Assembly: GCA_030280995.1 (NCBI GenBank) | Contig: JASXTE010000002.1 | Span: 13,092,683 to 13,156,682 of the forward strand | Direction of reading: 5' to 3' | Length of the DNA: 64,000 bases | From: Hemileia vastatrix | Lineage: Eukaryota; Basidiomycota; Pucciniomycetes; Pucciniales; Zaghouaniaceae | Shown here: piece by piece, positions 10,593 to 22,980 of the stretch | How the letters are laid out: each line of letters begins with the position of its first letter | Position numbering within the stretch: position 1 is the first letter of the stretch | Notes under the pieces: model-generated | What the model saw: the letters and a program-made list of their open reading frames with translations, nothing else | The model's database searches: none | What the model was told of the DNA's origin: nothing | Position numbers and translations under genes: made by a program

Positions 10593-10965
10593 AGATCAAG
10601 GGTCCTCAAAAAAGTAAGCTCAAAACTTTAATAGAGTAATAACAAGAGAATTTTAAATGTATTTTTTTAAAAATTGATATTAGTAGATTATGGAGGCTAA
10701 AAAAATAAAAATATTCACCTTGAGGTATGAGTGGTACTGGTGGTAGTATTTGTAAGAAAAAAAAAGTGAAAAATTTGAAATTATGCATGCACAGGTGGAG
10801 ATTTGAGTTTAGCTTCTGTACAGCCCTCAGCAATAAGTCCTCTTCACTTTTCAAACATTTATTTGACCTCAAAATCATGACTCAAATGATCTGACACTTT
10901 TCCCTATGATCAATTAATAACTATAGACTCATAATATCATCTTGAAATTAAAAAATATTAGGGGG
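10593..10965. other. Flank upstream of the Tc1 gene, nothing coding seen
   Basis: AT-rich sequence that should hold the terminal inverted repeat of the Tc1 element. I could not identify it because the partner end lies outside the window. Confidence 0.4.
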
Positions 10966-11848
10966 TGTCAGAGGTAGAAAATGACAGGCTAAGACAATGT
11001 TCAGAGACATAAATAGCTTTATTATCCAGTTTCTGAGAAGGTATTAAAAGGTTCAGTATGATTTGGGGTTTTCCAGGGTCTGATAGAATAATAAAATAAT
11101 TCAATATACCAGAGTCAGTAATTTATTCTTACTTATTGAAATAGTCAAAGCTTTCAAGTGGTGTAAAAAAATTCTAATCATTCAAATAATATTTAGAAGT
11201 CTTATAAAATTACTAGAAAATATTATTGCAGTTGATTGGTTATATAATCTAAAAGATGTAATAAAGAATGTAGAGTAATAGCAATAAATATCCTCCTTAA
11301 ATACCCATAAATCCCTTGTGTCTACCTCTTATTACCTAGGCCCCTTACACTACTATCCCCAGCCATTAAAGAGTTGTGAGGGGACTAGTCTATTTATGGA
11401 ATCCACTTCAATAAGTTTCACAGGCCCAGAATCAAAAGAACATTCCCCTCACAAAATAAGAGCCCAATAACACACCAAAATATACCAATATAGAAGGATA
11501 ATCTATAAAAATGAGATAATTACACCTAAATAGCATATATGGATTATAATATTCAAAGGAAACAAAAAAAATACCTCATTAAAGAGGATCAAAAATAGTA
11601 ATTAAAACACTAAATATAGTGTTTCACCTGTAAAATTCTCATTCCAAAATACCCAATATAACCTTCAAACCAATCCAGAAACCAAAATGAGGTGTGAGCT
11701 GTAGAATATGTGTATGCATAGTCTTTAAAGGCAGCTGAAAGCAAGAATCCTTGACCAATATAGTGCATTCATACAACTTAGGAAACATTGTGAGTTCTGG
11801 GAATTAATATTGAGGTTAGTGCATTGATCAGTGCAAAGAATACATGCA
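10966..11848. repeat. Diverged LTR-like insertion, 883 bp, flanked by TTAGGGGG
   Basis: The segment starts TGTCAGAGG and ends ATACATGCA. It is flanked by an 8-bp direct repeat TTAGGGGG (10958-10965 and 11849-11856). Its interior resembles the LTR of element C: for example CTATCCCCAGCCATTAAAG followed by TTGTGAGGGG, against CTATCCCCGGCAATTACAG and CTGTGAGGGC in C. It is therefore probably a solo LTR of a related chromovirus. The long flanking repeat is unusual for that class, which normally makes 5 bp. Confidence 0.5.
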
Positions 11849-11928
11849 TTAGGGGGTATCAATGTTTAGGGATCCAAAATTAAAGTTTAGAATTTTTTTT
11901 CCCAGATCAGACATTATTGATTGAAAAA

Positions 11929-11968
11929 ATTTCTTATCTACTAGCCCTTGGGCTAGTGGATAAGAAAT
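11929..11968. other. Strong hairpin with CTAG in both arms
   Basis: Arms of 19 bp (11929-11947 and 11950-11968) pair with one mismatch around a 2-base centre: ATTTCTTATCTACTAGCCC against GGGCTAGTGGATAAGAAAT. Weaker pairing extends outward (CATTATTG and CAATAATG). No gene is nearby; the 11857-12230 flank otherwise holds nothing I can name. Confidence 0.8.
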
Positions 11969-12230
11969 GCACAATAATGCATTATTCTTCCTCTTATAGT
12001 CCAACTTCCATGCCTAATTCCTGATCACAAACTCATCACATCCATGATTGATTTTTAAGCAAGTAAAATAACATATATTTGTGGATACCATCCTTATGTC
12101 TCTCTTCAATCTAGGCTACTTAATTTTAAGGGTGAAAATTTAAGCTTTTTTTTTATCTAAACACCCCCCCTCCTCATTTGTTGGAAATCTTCTGCTTCCC
12201 TCATCACCTAAACCTTCAACTGACAGCAAT

Positions 12231-13735
12231 TGTCAGGCTGAGATCAAGTACAGGGATTTGAACTAGCTTGAATGGTCAGTTTTCTAGAAGATTTTTATGT
12301 TCCTATATGAATAATGTAGTAAAAATCTAATAAGTATTAAAATATAACTCAATATATGGGTCTCAGTAATTTTAATTTCACTAATTATAAATGGGTTACA
12401 ATCTTATAGTTGGTAGAAAAATAGATGTAATAATTCAGATACTACTCAAAGACTTTATAAGTGCTATTGATATGTATTGTAATAGTATTGGTTATATATT
12501 TTATTGTAATGATAAAGAATGTAGAAAACAAGACAAAAAACCCCCTCCTATTATACCCAATGAATTCCCCAATGAACCCCTTAATTTACAAGCTCTATAC
12601 ATGGTTAATGAAGCCTCATTCAAACTAATAGACATGTCCAACAACATAAAGAGTGACAAGTAACATAATCAGAATGATATCACCTTCCAAAATCCTGTGG
12701 TAATAGGGATAATCCATCAAAAATAAAGAATAAGCAAAAGAGAGAGTATATGCATGTAATAAATTAAAATTAAAGACTAAAAAGGGAAAATTAAGAATCA
12801 TTATAACTCAAAATTTAGGGGGATTAACAGTAGAAATTATGGGGCTAATTATGGGTCTAATTATGACATTAAACTACATGAAATCCCCATTCAAAATTAA
12901 TCAAAATTGACTGAGAAACCATTTAAAACCCCAAAAAAGTGCATGAGATGTGGGGTAACTACATCCAGTCCTTGGCAGGTATTTGCATGGGTAATTCCTT
13001 GACCATTTTAGGCAAATTTAAGTGTGGTAGTGAAATAAAGCGCCAAGCTTGAGGTTATTAATGAAATTATTGCATATAATAAGGGTCAATGCACCTATAA
13101 TTAAATTAGGACACTAAATAAGCACCTGTTGCCTATTTTAGCATGTTTCCCCACAGTGGGAATAGAATGTGGGGTAATTATAGTGTGAAAAATCTAAATT
13201 TTCTAGAAATGAAGCTATTCAAACAGGGAAAATGCAGGCAGTATGTGGGCAGTACACAGAAGCCATTTCTGGCATAAAAAACACCAAATTTGAAAAGTTT
13301 TATATTTATGCATTTGAGTAGCCAAATCAATAGTTCTAATTAAGAAAAATTGATCTGTCAAAGCTTATTTTTAATATTATTAAATTTATAGCGCATATAA
13401 TAAACTTTTAAGTGATTTAAAGCGCATTTATTGATTTTAACATAAAACAATGAAAACAACAGCTTTAAGTCTACTTAAAAATTATGTAGCCTTATATTTA
13501 TGGTTTTTAAGATTACTCTAACATATTCCAACTTAATATAAAGTACATAAGACTTATAAAAGGTGGATATATGTGTGTATATAAGGTGTTATAATGGCAT
13601 ATATTGTATTTTATCATAATTTTTACTTATGTATACAACTTGTGTAGTTTAATTTATTGCTCCCATGTATATTACATGTGTTTAACATAACTTATAAGTA
13701 CTTTTTACTCAGTCCTGGGGATATCCAGGCTGAAA
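12231..13735 (-). repeat. 3' LTR of element D (about 1.5 kb)
   Basis: Starts TGTCAGGCTGAGATCAAG and ends at CAGGCTGAAA (CTGACA with one change). It aligns end to end with the 1502-bp LTR of E at 59207-60708. A purine tract on the coding strand (complement of 13736-13746, CTTTCCCAACC) abuts the LTR as expected for second-strand priming. Confidence 0.88.
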
Positions 13736-13913
13736 CTTTCCCAACCAAAAAAAAACAATAAAAAATGATAAGTTATACACTTTTTTTATTTTATGTTTAT
13801 TTTTCAGGAATTCAGAAAATTCTGTAGCATTTAAGATAATTTCTTTAAAGAAATGAAACATAATAAAATATTATGAGTACTGGTTTTTACCCCTCAGCTG
13901 GTTGAAAAGATGT

Positions 13914-16900
13914 TTATTTCTGTTTAAATTTTTTAAGAAGGGAGGATAGATTTGAAATTTCTTTTTCAGGTATCCATTCATCAAATTCATTTGATTTCCC
14001 CTAAAATCTTAATAAATACTCCATTCCTTACTCTTTAGTAAGGATTCTTTTCTTGAGTATTTTTTCAATCTCTTCTTTTTCCACAATTTCTTCAGGTTGC
14101 TTTTTAGGCCTTCCCCTTCTTTTTGGAAATAAGTGAGGATCATTTGCATGGTAAGGTTTCAATAATGAGATAGGGAAAACTGGATGTTTCCTATCATATG
14201 GGGCATATAATATGACTTCCACAGAATTATTACCAACCATTTTGTTGACTACAAAAGGTCCTACAAAGGGATCCTTCAATTTAACATTAAATTGTAAGTT
14301 AAATGTAGTGTTGAAATTAGAACTTCATCTCCTTTTTTGAATTCAAATTCTTTACGTGATTTATCCCACCTTTTCTTTTAATATTCAAATGCTCTTTGGA
14401 TGCATTATTCTGCATGATTTCTACACATTTGTGGCATATGAATAAATAATTTAGTACCAGGGTGTATATCTAAACTTGGTAATTTATTTAAATGATTTAC
14501 TGGGGTATTTGGTACATATTCCAGCCAGAGTTCAAATGGTTTTTTCTCTGTTACAGAATGAGTTGTGCTGTTATAAGCAAATTCAAGGCCAGGAATTAAT
14601 GTTACCCAGTCATGTGTGAATTTCTCATTGTCTTTGTATTCTAATCCAAAGGCACAATATCTTCTGATCATATCTTCCAGAGTCTGTATCATTCTCTCAT
14701 CCAGCCCATCAGCTTGTGGATGTTTTTCTGTAGAAAATTTCAATTGAAAACCTGATACTTCCATCAAAGATGCCCAGAACACTGAAGTAAATTTAGGGTC
14801 TCTGTCAGAGATTATGGCTTTGGGGAACCCAGATGTATTCATTATTTGAGTCCACCATAGTAATGCCAAGTCTTTTGAAGATACCTCTTTATGGGTGGGG
14901 ATAAATTTACACATTTTGTTAGTCTATCCACAATTACCCAGCAAGAATTGAAACTTTCTTTTCATGCTAATGGAAAGCCAGTGGAAAAATCAATGTTTAT
15001 AATTTCCCATGGAGCTTTTGACTGCTCTATTTGTTGTAACAACCCAGCTCTCTTTTCAGTCAATCTTTTATATTTCTGACAAGAGTCACATGTGTCTATG
15101 TATTTTTGTACATCTTCTTTCATGTTTATCCACCAGGCTGTATTTTTAACTCTTGTTAATGTTTTGTTAAAGTCAAAATGACCAGCTAAGATGTCATCAT
15201 GACAAGTGCTTAACATTAACTCTTTCATAGAAGGTGGTATAACTATTACATTACTTAGCTTTTTCCTGTAATATATGTATCTACCTTCAATTGACAGTTT
15301 ACCTTTTTCCAATGCAGTTATATACTTTGGAGGTAAGGCTTTAGTTATTGCACTCATAGAGGCACCATTTGGATCATTTAAAATGGTAGATAATTTAGGC
15401 AAATCTTTATCAGATGAATTATTTTCTAATATATTTTGCACAAATTCCTCCTCTAAATCCACTATATAAATCCCAAAGATATGTATTACTTCATTTTCAG
15501 GTACATAAGCTGGGTTGTCAGTATCATTTGGCAAAGGGCTTCTGGATAATAAATTTACATCAGAATGTAATGTTCCTGCACTATGAGTGATTGTAATTCT
15601 TCCTCTGTACTCTTGTCCAGCTAGTTTCCATCTAAACATGTGCCTATTTGGTGTTTTCATGTTTAGTAATGATTTTACTGCACTGCAATATGTTATTAAT
15701 TCAAACTTCTGGTCTTCCTGATAGTAATGAAGTTTCTCCAGGGCCCACACAATGGCTAAACATTCCAGTTGGGTGGAACCATACCTTAATTCTGTCTTTG
15801 TTAAAATTCTGGATATATAACAGATGACTACTTCAGATAATTTACTGTTTATTATCTGTTTTTTCTGTGAAGCAGCACCTAAACCTGTGAAGCTTGCATC
15901 AGTATACAATATAAAAGGGAGGTTAAAATCTGGTAGTCCCAATATTGGAGCTGACATTAAACATTCCTTCAATTTATCAAAGGCGTGTTGTCTTTCATTA
16001 TTCCAAATGAAAGCCTCATTTTTCCTGATTAATGTTGTTAAAGGGGCTGCAATGGGTTAGTAGTCTTTCATATACTGCCTATAATATCCACACATACCTA
16101 AAAAACTTTAAATACCTTTAACATTCTTAGATATAATAATGTTTTTTATTGCTGCCACTTTATTCTGGTCAACACAAATTTGCAATCCAGATACAACATG
16201 TCCAAGTAATTTCAAGGATTGAAACCCAAACTTACATTTCTTTAATGCAATTTTCATATTAATTTCATCCATTTTTTGAAATACTCTTTTCAGGTGATTT
16301 AAATGTTCATCATATGTTTTTGAAAACATTATGATTTTATCAATATAAACTAAAAGCCATCCTTCAACCATTTCCTGATAAAAAACACTATCCATCAATT
16401 TTTGGAAGACTGAAGGCGCATTCTTTGGGCCGAAAGGCATTCTCACATATTTATATATCCCCATGTGTGTGGTTATGAGTAAGAAATTCTGAGAATTCTT
16501 TTCTACAAGGATCTGGTGGTAACCTTTGTTTCCATCCAGACAGGAAATATATCTTGCACCTTGTAAGGTAGCATGGATAGATGCTGTCCATGGTAGAGGG
16601 TAAATATCATCTACAGTGAATGTATTTAGAGCTCTGTAATCACCACATAATCTTGACTAATCTTTTTCATAAGAGATTAAAACTGGTTAAATAACTCAAT
16701 ACTTAGGTTTTGTGTCCAATTTTTCAACAATACCCTTTTCTAAAAAAATTTTGATGTTGTCTTCAATCTCTTTCCTTTTTTCAGGAGAAGCTGGGTAAGG
16801 TTTCTTTTTCAAGTTTCCAGGAATATTATCCAAATCACAACTTAAAGATATTTTCATCTCATGGTCTTTGACCAATCCTAGTTCATTTGAACCATGAGCA

Positions 16901-18443
16901 AATGCCATAGGATAAGATTTTATCAATCCCAAAATATTGTTTTCTTAAATTTTTGAGAGTTGAGGACTAAAAGAGGCTTTTTTGATTTCATTTTCCAATT
17001 CTACCACTTCAGAGGTGGTTCTTCCACCTTTCAGTTGTTCTTCTTTAGGAGCAATGGAATAAACTGAATTTTCAGAGTAAATCTTGAATTTTCTTTTCCC
17101 ATTTACTCCTATAGTGAAGCAACTATTTGAAGGATCTAGTTTGATGCCAAATTTGGTCAATAAGTCATTGAAAATAATAAACCAATCACTACAATTATTA
17201 TTATTTATTACTACAAATTCACACACTGCTCTTACATATCCATTATTATATTTAAAAAATACAGAAGTTTTGTATTTGCCAATTGGATGTAATACTGAAC
17301 CAAAAACCCTCCAGTTCTTTGTCTGTACAGGTTCTAGTTTTTCTTTATACTTACCATCAAGTTTCATTAATGTGTTAATAGAAACTACACTACCTGCACC
17401 CCCAGTTTCAAGAATGGCACTCATGCACTACACAATATAGGGGGTAGACTTGCTAGCAAGTCCCCAACCTGAACTCAGACAGAACTCAGATGGAACTCAG
17501 ACAGAACTCATATTAAACTCTACTTGAAGACTCACCTAAAACTTTTCTGCTGAGTGGTGTTCATCCCTGATTGTATGGTTCCTTTGTCAATCGCTCAATG
17601 TGTGTTCAGTCTGTGGTGAATTTGAGTCCAAGGTTGCGGACTTGCTATCAAGTCCGCCCCCCATATTGCATGGTGATTTCTTTTCCACATATAATAACAG
17701 GCTCTCTAATAGGTGTTATTTTGTAAGTATCATGAGATACATCTTTGATAATTTCAGCTTCTTCAATGGAATTTAAAGATGTATCTGTATGAGGTATTGT
17801 ATCATTCAGGAACATAATATCCTGTTCTAATACATATATCTCATTTTCATCATCACTGTAAAAAATGTTACTTTTGCAATCCTCACAAGATTCCTCTTTT
17901 TCATCCTCATGATTACTTTGTTCAGAATCTTGTGAGTTTTCAATAACACATATTCTTTTCTTACAAGTTTGACCTTTAGCCCAAGTCTCATTACACTTTT
18001 AGCAAGTGTTACTTTCTTGTCTTTTAGGGACAAGGGGAGATGAAGGTTTTTTCTTCTCCACTGGTAACTTATTTGTAGTAGGTTTTACTACCCCAACATT
18101 TTTCTTGTAGTTATTATACCTGGTTTCATATTTGTGGTTCAATAATATTTCATTTCATATATTAATAAACCCAGAAGTATCTCTGATATTTTCAGTTCTA
18201 GCTACTATAATGTCTCTGACTGATATAGGCAGTTTATATATTATTTTTTCTTTGCACTCATCATAATCCATTTTTGGATCCATGGCTTTCTTGATTTTTA
18301 TTAAATTAATTAATAATACCATTAGTTTATCTCTAGTGTTTGGATTATATCTTGCTTTCTCATACAATCTTTTTTGAGTGATTCTGAATTTTGGGCTACC
18401 AAATTGCCTTTCAAATAGTGCCTTCCATTCATTGCAGGAGTAG
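13914..18443 (-). pseudogene. pol: gag-pol remnant of element D
   Basis: Reading leftwards from 18443: gag capsid tail (LYEKARYNPNTRDK, 18367-18155), a decayed zinc-knuckle zone near 18000, and protease (ILETGGAGSVVSINT) broken at 17425/17676 by a MITE. Next come RT (17040-16108, with YIDK where YIDD is expected), RNase H (LPFILYTDASFTGLGAA), the integrase zinc domain and core (SDRDPKF), and a C-terminal chromodomain-type tail ending at TAA 13916-13914. Stops and frameshifts occur throughout. The D-to-K change in the YIDD box alone would abolish RT. Element B cuts gag at the codons for a YS(C)NEWK block, equivalent to about residue 515 of the intact C gag. Confidence 0.88.
17426..17675. mobile_element. 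Palindrome-ended MITE, family 1 copy 1 (250 bp)
   Basis: Left end CACTACACAATATAGGGGG, right end CCCCATATTGCATGGTG. Just inside each end is an 18-bp palindrome: AGACTTGCTAGCAAGTCC (17446-17463) and GGACTTGCTATCAAGTCC (17638-17655). Flanks are ATG and ATT. Removing the element and one 3-bp copy restores the D protease frame (GKE-MSAILE, the same length as GENVNIVLD in C), so the insertion and its 3-bp duplication are well supported. It has no coding capacity. Confidence 0.85.
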
Positions 18444-19215
18444 TGTCACACTTTATGTGACACTCAAAGTAAAAGTACCTCAAATAACCCACTATTCAAG
18501 CTCTAAATCCACCAGCAATGCACAAAAAGCAACCATGGGAGATTAAATTCTATTGTTTTCTCAAATTAGCTGCACTATTCAAACTTTAAAAGTATCCTAA
18601 AATTAAAGACACTTATACTTTCCAAACATAAGCAATCTATGCACCGTCTAGCGCTAAGGTAAAGGCAATATTCAAAAGGGGTAATTTTGGGTCTGAGGGT
18701 AATTAGGAGGTCTGGGAAACAGGAATGGGAAAGAAGGGTTATAAGGTTAGATTATTGGTAACTGGGAACTCTGGTGGATTAAATGGGTCTGTGAGTAATA
18801 TGTTGGCTGGCTGGTTAATGGGTCAGTGCAAGGAGGAATAGAATATTTAAAGGGGTTTACTTTGGTTCAACGTTCGTTAGAATTAAATTATAAAATATAT
18901 TTGTGATATTAGTCAAACTCTTATTAGGCTATTATTATATATTTCTTTTTCTTTTCTTAATAATCAATTTCATTAAATCCTAAAATATTAAATATTACCT
19001 TTGATTATCAAGTTGAAACCCTTCATGAGATTACCACAATAAATAGTTTCCATACTATCTACATTAATTATTCTTTGAAGATTATCTCAAACTAGTGATA
19101 GTAAATTAGACCTATCTTCAAACCACTTCCTCAAAGTAATCCTCTGCACTTCAAAGTTGTAATTCCACTCTTATTTTTATCATCCTCAACCCTGTGCATA
19201 GGTTGTCCGGTGACA
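18444..19215 (+). repeat. 5' LTR of element B (772 bp)
   Basis: TGTCACACTTTATGTGACAC at the start, GTCCGGTGACA at the end, followed by GTATAATTTAG as in A. It is clearly homologous to the A LTR but more diverged, with loss of CG dinucleotides. It keeps the TATTTAAAGG promoter-like motif near 18844. Confidence 0.88.
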
Positions 19216-19281
19216 GTATAATTTAGTCTTCATAGTTCTCATTCTTTATACTACTACAATTTTCAGGTGCTAAATCTAAAT

Positions 19282-20475
19282 ATGGGGCCTGTTCAATGCA
19301 CTCCTCCTCCCATTGGTGCTACTACTAGAGCTTACGCTAGGGATAGGTTGACCTCATTACATCCTGTTTCTGGCACTCTCTCTCTTGAACTGCCTGATGT
19401 AAGGGAGCACAAACATTAAATTCAATCTGTAGAGGACATTCCTCAGGATTTTGAGGACTCCAGCCAAGAAGATGAAGGAGAGGACACCATGCACAAGTCA
19501 CCATCAACCCCGGCTTCTGGACCTTCAGTCTAATCTTCAAGCTCTGGCACAAATGCATCATTGGAGGAATTCATGAAACTCCTGGTTAAAATCCTGACTA
19601 ATCCTGCCTCATCTGAAGGATCTAAATTCAAAACTCCTTTGATGAAATCTCCAGAAAAATTTTATGGGGAGAATCCCAACAGATTGCATCTCTTCTTGCA
19701 GAAATTCAAGCTACTATTCCACAATGACCCTTGAACCTTTTTTACAGATTGTTCCAAGGTCATTTATGCCTCTTCTTATTTATCAGGAAAGGTGTCATGG
19801 TGGGTTGAGCCTTATCTACCCATTCTTTCTTCAAGTGAACCTCACTTACTCATTAATAATTGGGAAAAGTTTGAGGACCAAATTTTTACATTGTTTAGTG
19901 ACCCCAATGAAACTGACAGCGTGGATATTGAACTTGATTTCCTTTGCATGAGCAATAATGGTAAAGCTTCTGAGTGTATTGAAAATTTCAGGGCTTTACA
20001 AACTCAAGTTAGTTGGAATGATGCTGCTCTCAAATATCATCTCAAAAAGGGACATCCTTTGAGGATTCTGGATCAATTGAATCTTCACGTGTGTAAAATG
20101 GAGAGTTTGACGGACTTAATGGATAGGACCCTCAAAATCAATGGCACACATCAAGGACAACTTCAACAAAGGTGTCATGCACAAAAATCTCATGGTCCAA
20201 ATTTTAAATCTGGGCCTCCTTCAAACAATCATTCCCAACCAACCCAATCAACCCAGTTTAAACCCACTCACAAGGGAAAGGAAAATTCTAAACCTAAAAG
20301 CTTGACTCCTGGAAATATCAGTAAGGTATTGGATCCAAAAAGGGAATTAAAGGAAGCTGAAAGAAAAAGACGGACAGATAATGGGTTATGTATGTATTGT
20401 GGGGGTAAACACAAGTTGGAAGATTGTGCAAAATTGAAGGAAAAGGAAGGTAAAAGTTCAAAATCAAAAAAATAG
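19282..20475 (+). pseudogene. gag: gag of element B (nearly intact after a broken N terminus)
   Basis: ATG at 19282 (MGPVQCTPPPIGATTRAYA) opens a frame that carries stops near 19420, 19530 and 19731. From 19792 the frame is open to TAG 20473-20475: capsid segment HLLINNWEKFEDQIFTLFSD, a basic Pro/Ser linker (GKENSKPKS) and zinc knuckle CMYCGGKHKLEDC. Same domain order as A gag. The 3' two thirds could still be translated, but the N-terminal stops make a functional Gag unlikely. Confidence 0.85.
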
Positions 20476-20489
20476 AGAATAATTTACTT

Positions 20490-21677
20490 GTGTGCAAAGA
20501 AAACTATTATATTTCTCCCAGTGAACAGAACTTCCATGTATTAAGGACTGGAGTTTCCATTAACTGTTTGAGATTTATTCTTTTTAAAGAGGATATACCC
20601 TTCAGTTTTCTCATTGACTCTGGAGATTCAATTTTATTTATCAGTTTATTTTTTTCCAAAAAAATTAAGCTGAAATTTGTAGATATCAATCAAATTCCAA
20701 TTTATTTGGTGGAATCAGAGGAACCCAAGTATTGGGTTAGTAAGAAAGTTTTATGGGTTTTCAACTTTCCAAATTTTCCTTCCTTTGAGTGGGAATTAAC
20801 AGTCTTGGATGCCCCGAGGATGGAAAATACCATTCTTGGCCATGACTTTTTAACGCATTGGAATCTGGACATTAATTTGTCAGAGGGATTGATCACCCCT
20901 TGTTCTAAGTATATTTCTGATTCTTCAATGCAGGTCAATAGGGAGTTAAACAACCTGTCTGACCAAGTCCTGCTTGATGACACCTCTCTTCCAGATGATT
21001 TGCAAACATCTGATTTTTCTCTAAATGAGCATTCTGCTAACCTTTCTAGCTCTGTTAATTCACTTGAAGAGGTTTTCAACAGCCTTGAAGTAAATTATTA
21101 TTGCTCTCTAAATTCAGGTCTACCATCAAAAAACTCCTTCGACAATGAAGAGGATGACCAAATCAACATTGAAGCTATTAAAACAACACTACCTGAAGTT
21201 TATCACAACTTCCTCGATGAATTTTCAGTCTGTAAGGCCAACAAGCTACCACCTCATTGACCCTACAATCATCAAATAGAGTTAGTAGGTACAGTACCTT
21301 CAGCGGGTCCTGTCTACTCCCTATCAAAGGATGAATCTCAAATTCTTCAAGACTACATTACAGAGAATGTAGCAAAAGTTTTCTTTTGAGCCAGTAAATC
21401 CCCAACCTGATCTCCAGTTCTTTTTATTAAGAAAAAAGATGGAAGTCATAGGTTGTGCATTGATTATAGAAAACTCAACGCAGTTACTAAGAAGAATGCA
21501 TATCCAGTTCCTCCTATGTCTTTACTTCTTAATTTTCTTAGTGGTGCTAATTTCTTCTCTAAAATTAATTTAAGAGGCACTTACAACCTTATACATATTG
21601 CTGAAGGCTATGAACCTTTAACAGGAATGAGCACTAGGTTTGGTAGTTTTGAATATCTAGTTATGCCTTTTGGGTTA
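20490..21677 (+). pseudogene. pol: pol of element B, part 1: protease and start of RT
   Basis: The open frame 20490-21260 carries the protease region, where the active-site block reads IDSGDSILF (IDSGATISF in A). A TGA at 21258-21260 falls at exactly the same codon as TGA 4919-4921 in A. A further stop at about 21387 (TTTTGAGCC) lies where A has AGA. RT resumes with VTKKNAYPVPPM and runs to LVMPFGL at 21677, where element C interrupts. The coding continues at 30544 after the GGTTA duplication. Confidence 0.87.
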
Positions 21678-22858
21678 TGTCAGTATAGTCTAGTATATAA
21701 GTATGATATAATAGTGTTTATTTATGGTCCTACTACTTATTGATAAATGATTTAGTGATTAAACCTCAGGGGAAGACTAATAAAATAGTTATACTCAAAT
21801 AAAACTCACAATACTTGGATTCAAATGTGTGCTAGTGGTGGAAAATAGATGAATAAAATATAGTTATAGCTTTATATAAAGATAAAATCAATTTATAGTG
21901 GCTTTATAATATATTTCTAAAGGTTAATAATTGTTTTAGTAGTGTTTGTTGGAGTTGTAGAAATTGAATGATGATAAATAACTGTCAAAATCCCTCCTTA
22001 CTTATACCCAAATCCACTGGAGTGCACAGACCTTCAATCCAGATGATGTCACTGCTATCCCCGGCAATTACAGCACTGTGAGGGCCCATCACCTCCCCAT
22101 GGCATCCACTTCAAGCAGTTTCAACACCCAGACCTCCAGTAAGGACCCTCCATCACTATTAATAATAACATTGATCCATACCATAAATAGAAAACCCAGA
22201 TAAAAGCGGATACCATAAAGAAACAGGTAAAATAAACAATCAAAAAGAGATTTAATGAAACCAAAAGCATATAAAGGAAACAAATAAAATGTCCAAGCCC
22301 CCAATAACATCCCCAAGCATCCACATTAACCCAGAAACATCCTTCCAACCCATAAATCCGTGAATAACCATCCAAGGAAGTAATTTTAGTTGTCCAAACT
22401 GGGTGTATGCGCCTGATATAGGTGTCTATGCTTCTGTAGGCGTTGTGAGTCCACTGATTTTGTCCATATGACCTAAAATAAGCAGAAAAACAAAGGTTAT
22501 AGGCTATTAAGGGTCTAAAACCCACTTATATACCTAAATATACATAATATACTGCATATTTCACTGAATATGAGATTTATGTATACATATAAGCTTATGT
22601 ATGTCAATAATTACTTCATATCACTTAAGATAAGTATATTATGACTCCATTAACACCTTAATAAATATTATTAGGCCATGGATAAGCTATTTAAACTATT
22701 ATAAGTTATATAATAGAATAATAATTATATATATATATATAATAAAATAATATATATTATTATTTTAACCTTATTTTTAAGATATAAGCTTAATCTACTT
22801 AAGGTTATCTTATTTTAAGCATAAGAAATACTCATTCCTAAGGATATTTAGGCTGACA
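21678..22858 (-). repeat. 3' LTR of element C (1181 bp)
   Basis: Matches 29360-30538 almost base for base. It contains a short TA repeat near 22725-22741. Open frames in it (for example 22121-22525) recur identically in the other LTR and are not genes. Confidence 0.95.
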
Positions 22859-22870
22859 CTCCCTCACCCC
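22859..22870 (-). other. Polypurine tract of element C
   Basis: On the coding strand GGGGTGAGGGAG lies directly before the 3' LTR TGTCAG, the expected primer for plus-strand DNA synthesis. E has GGGTGGGCGAG at the equivalent place. Confidence 0.7.
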
Positions 22871-22980
22871 AAAAAAACAATATAAAAAAATGTTAAGACA
22901 TTTTAATTATACTAAGGAGTGAAATAATAAAATAAAAAAATAAAAAAAATTTTTATAATACATATACTGAATGAACAGTA

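Noticed and set aside
10958..10965. TTAGGG telomere-like motif
   Set aside because: Single copies only; no array, so not telomeric.
22089..22525. 134-residue minus-strand frame, repeated at 29803-30207
   Set aside because: It lies inside both LTRs of C and is identical because the LTRs are; no domain.
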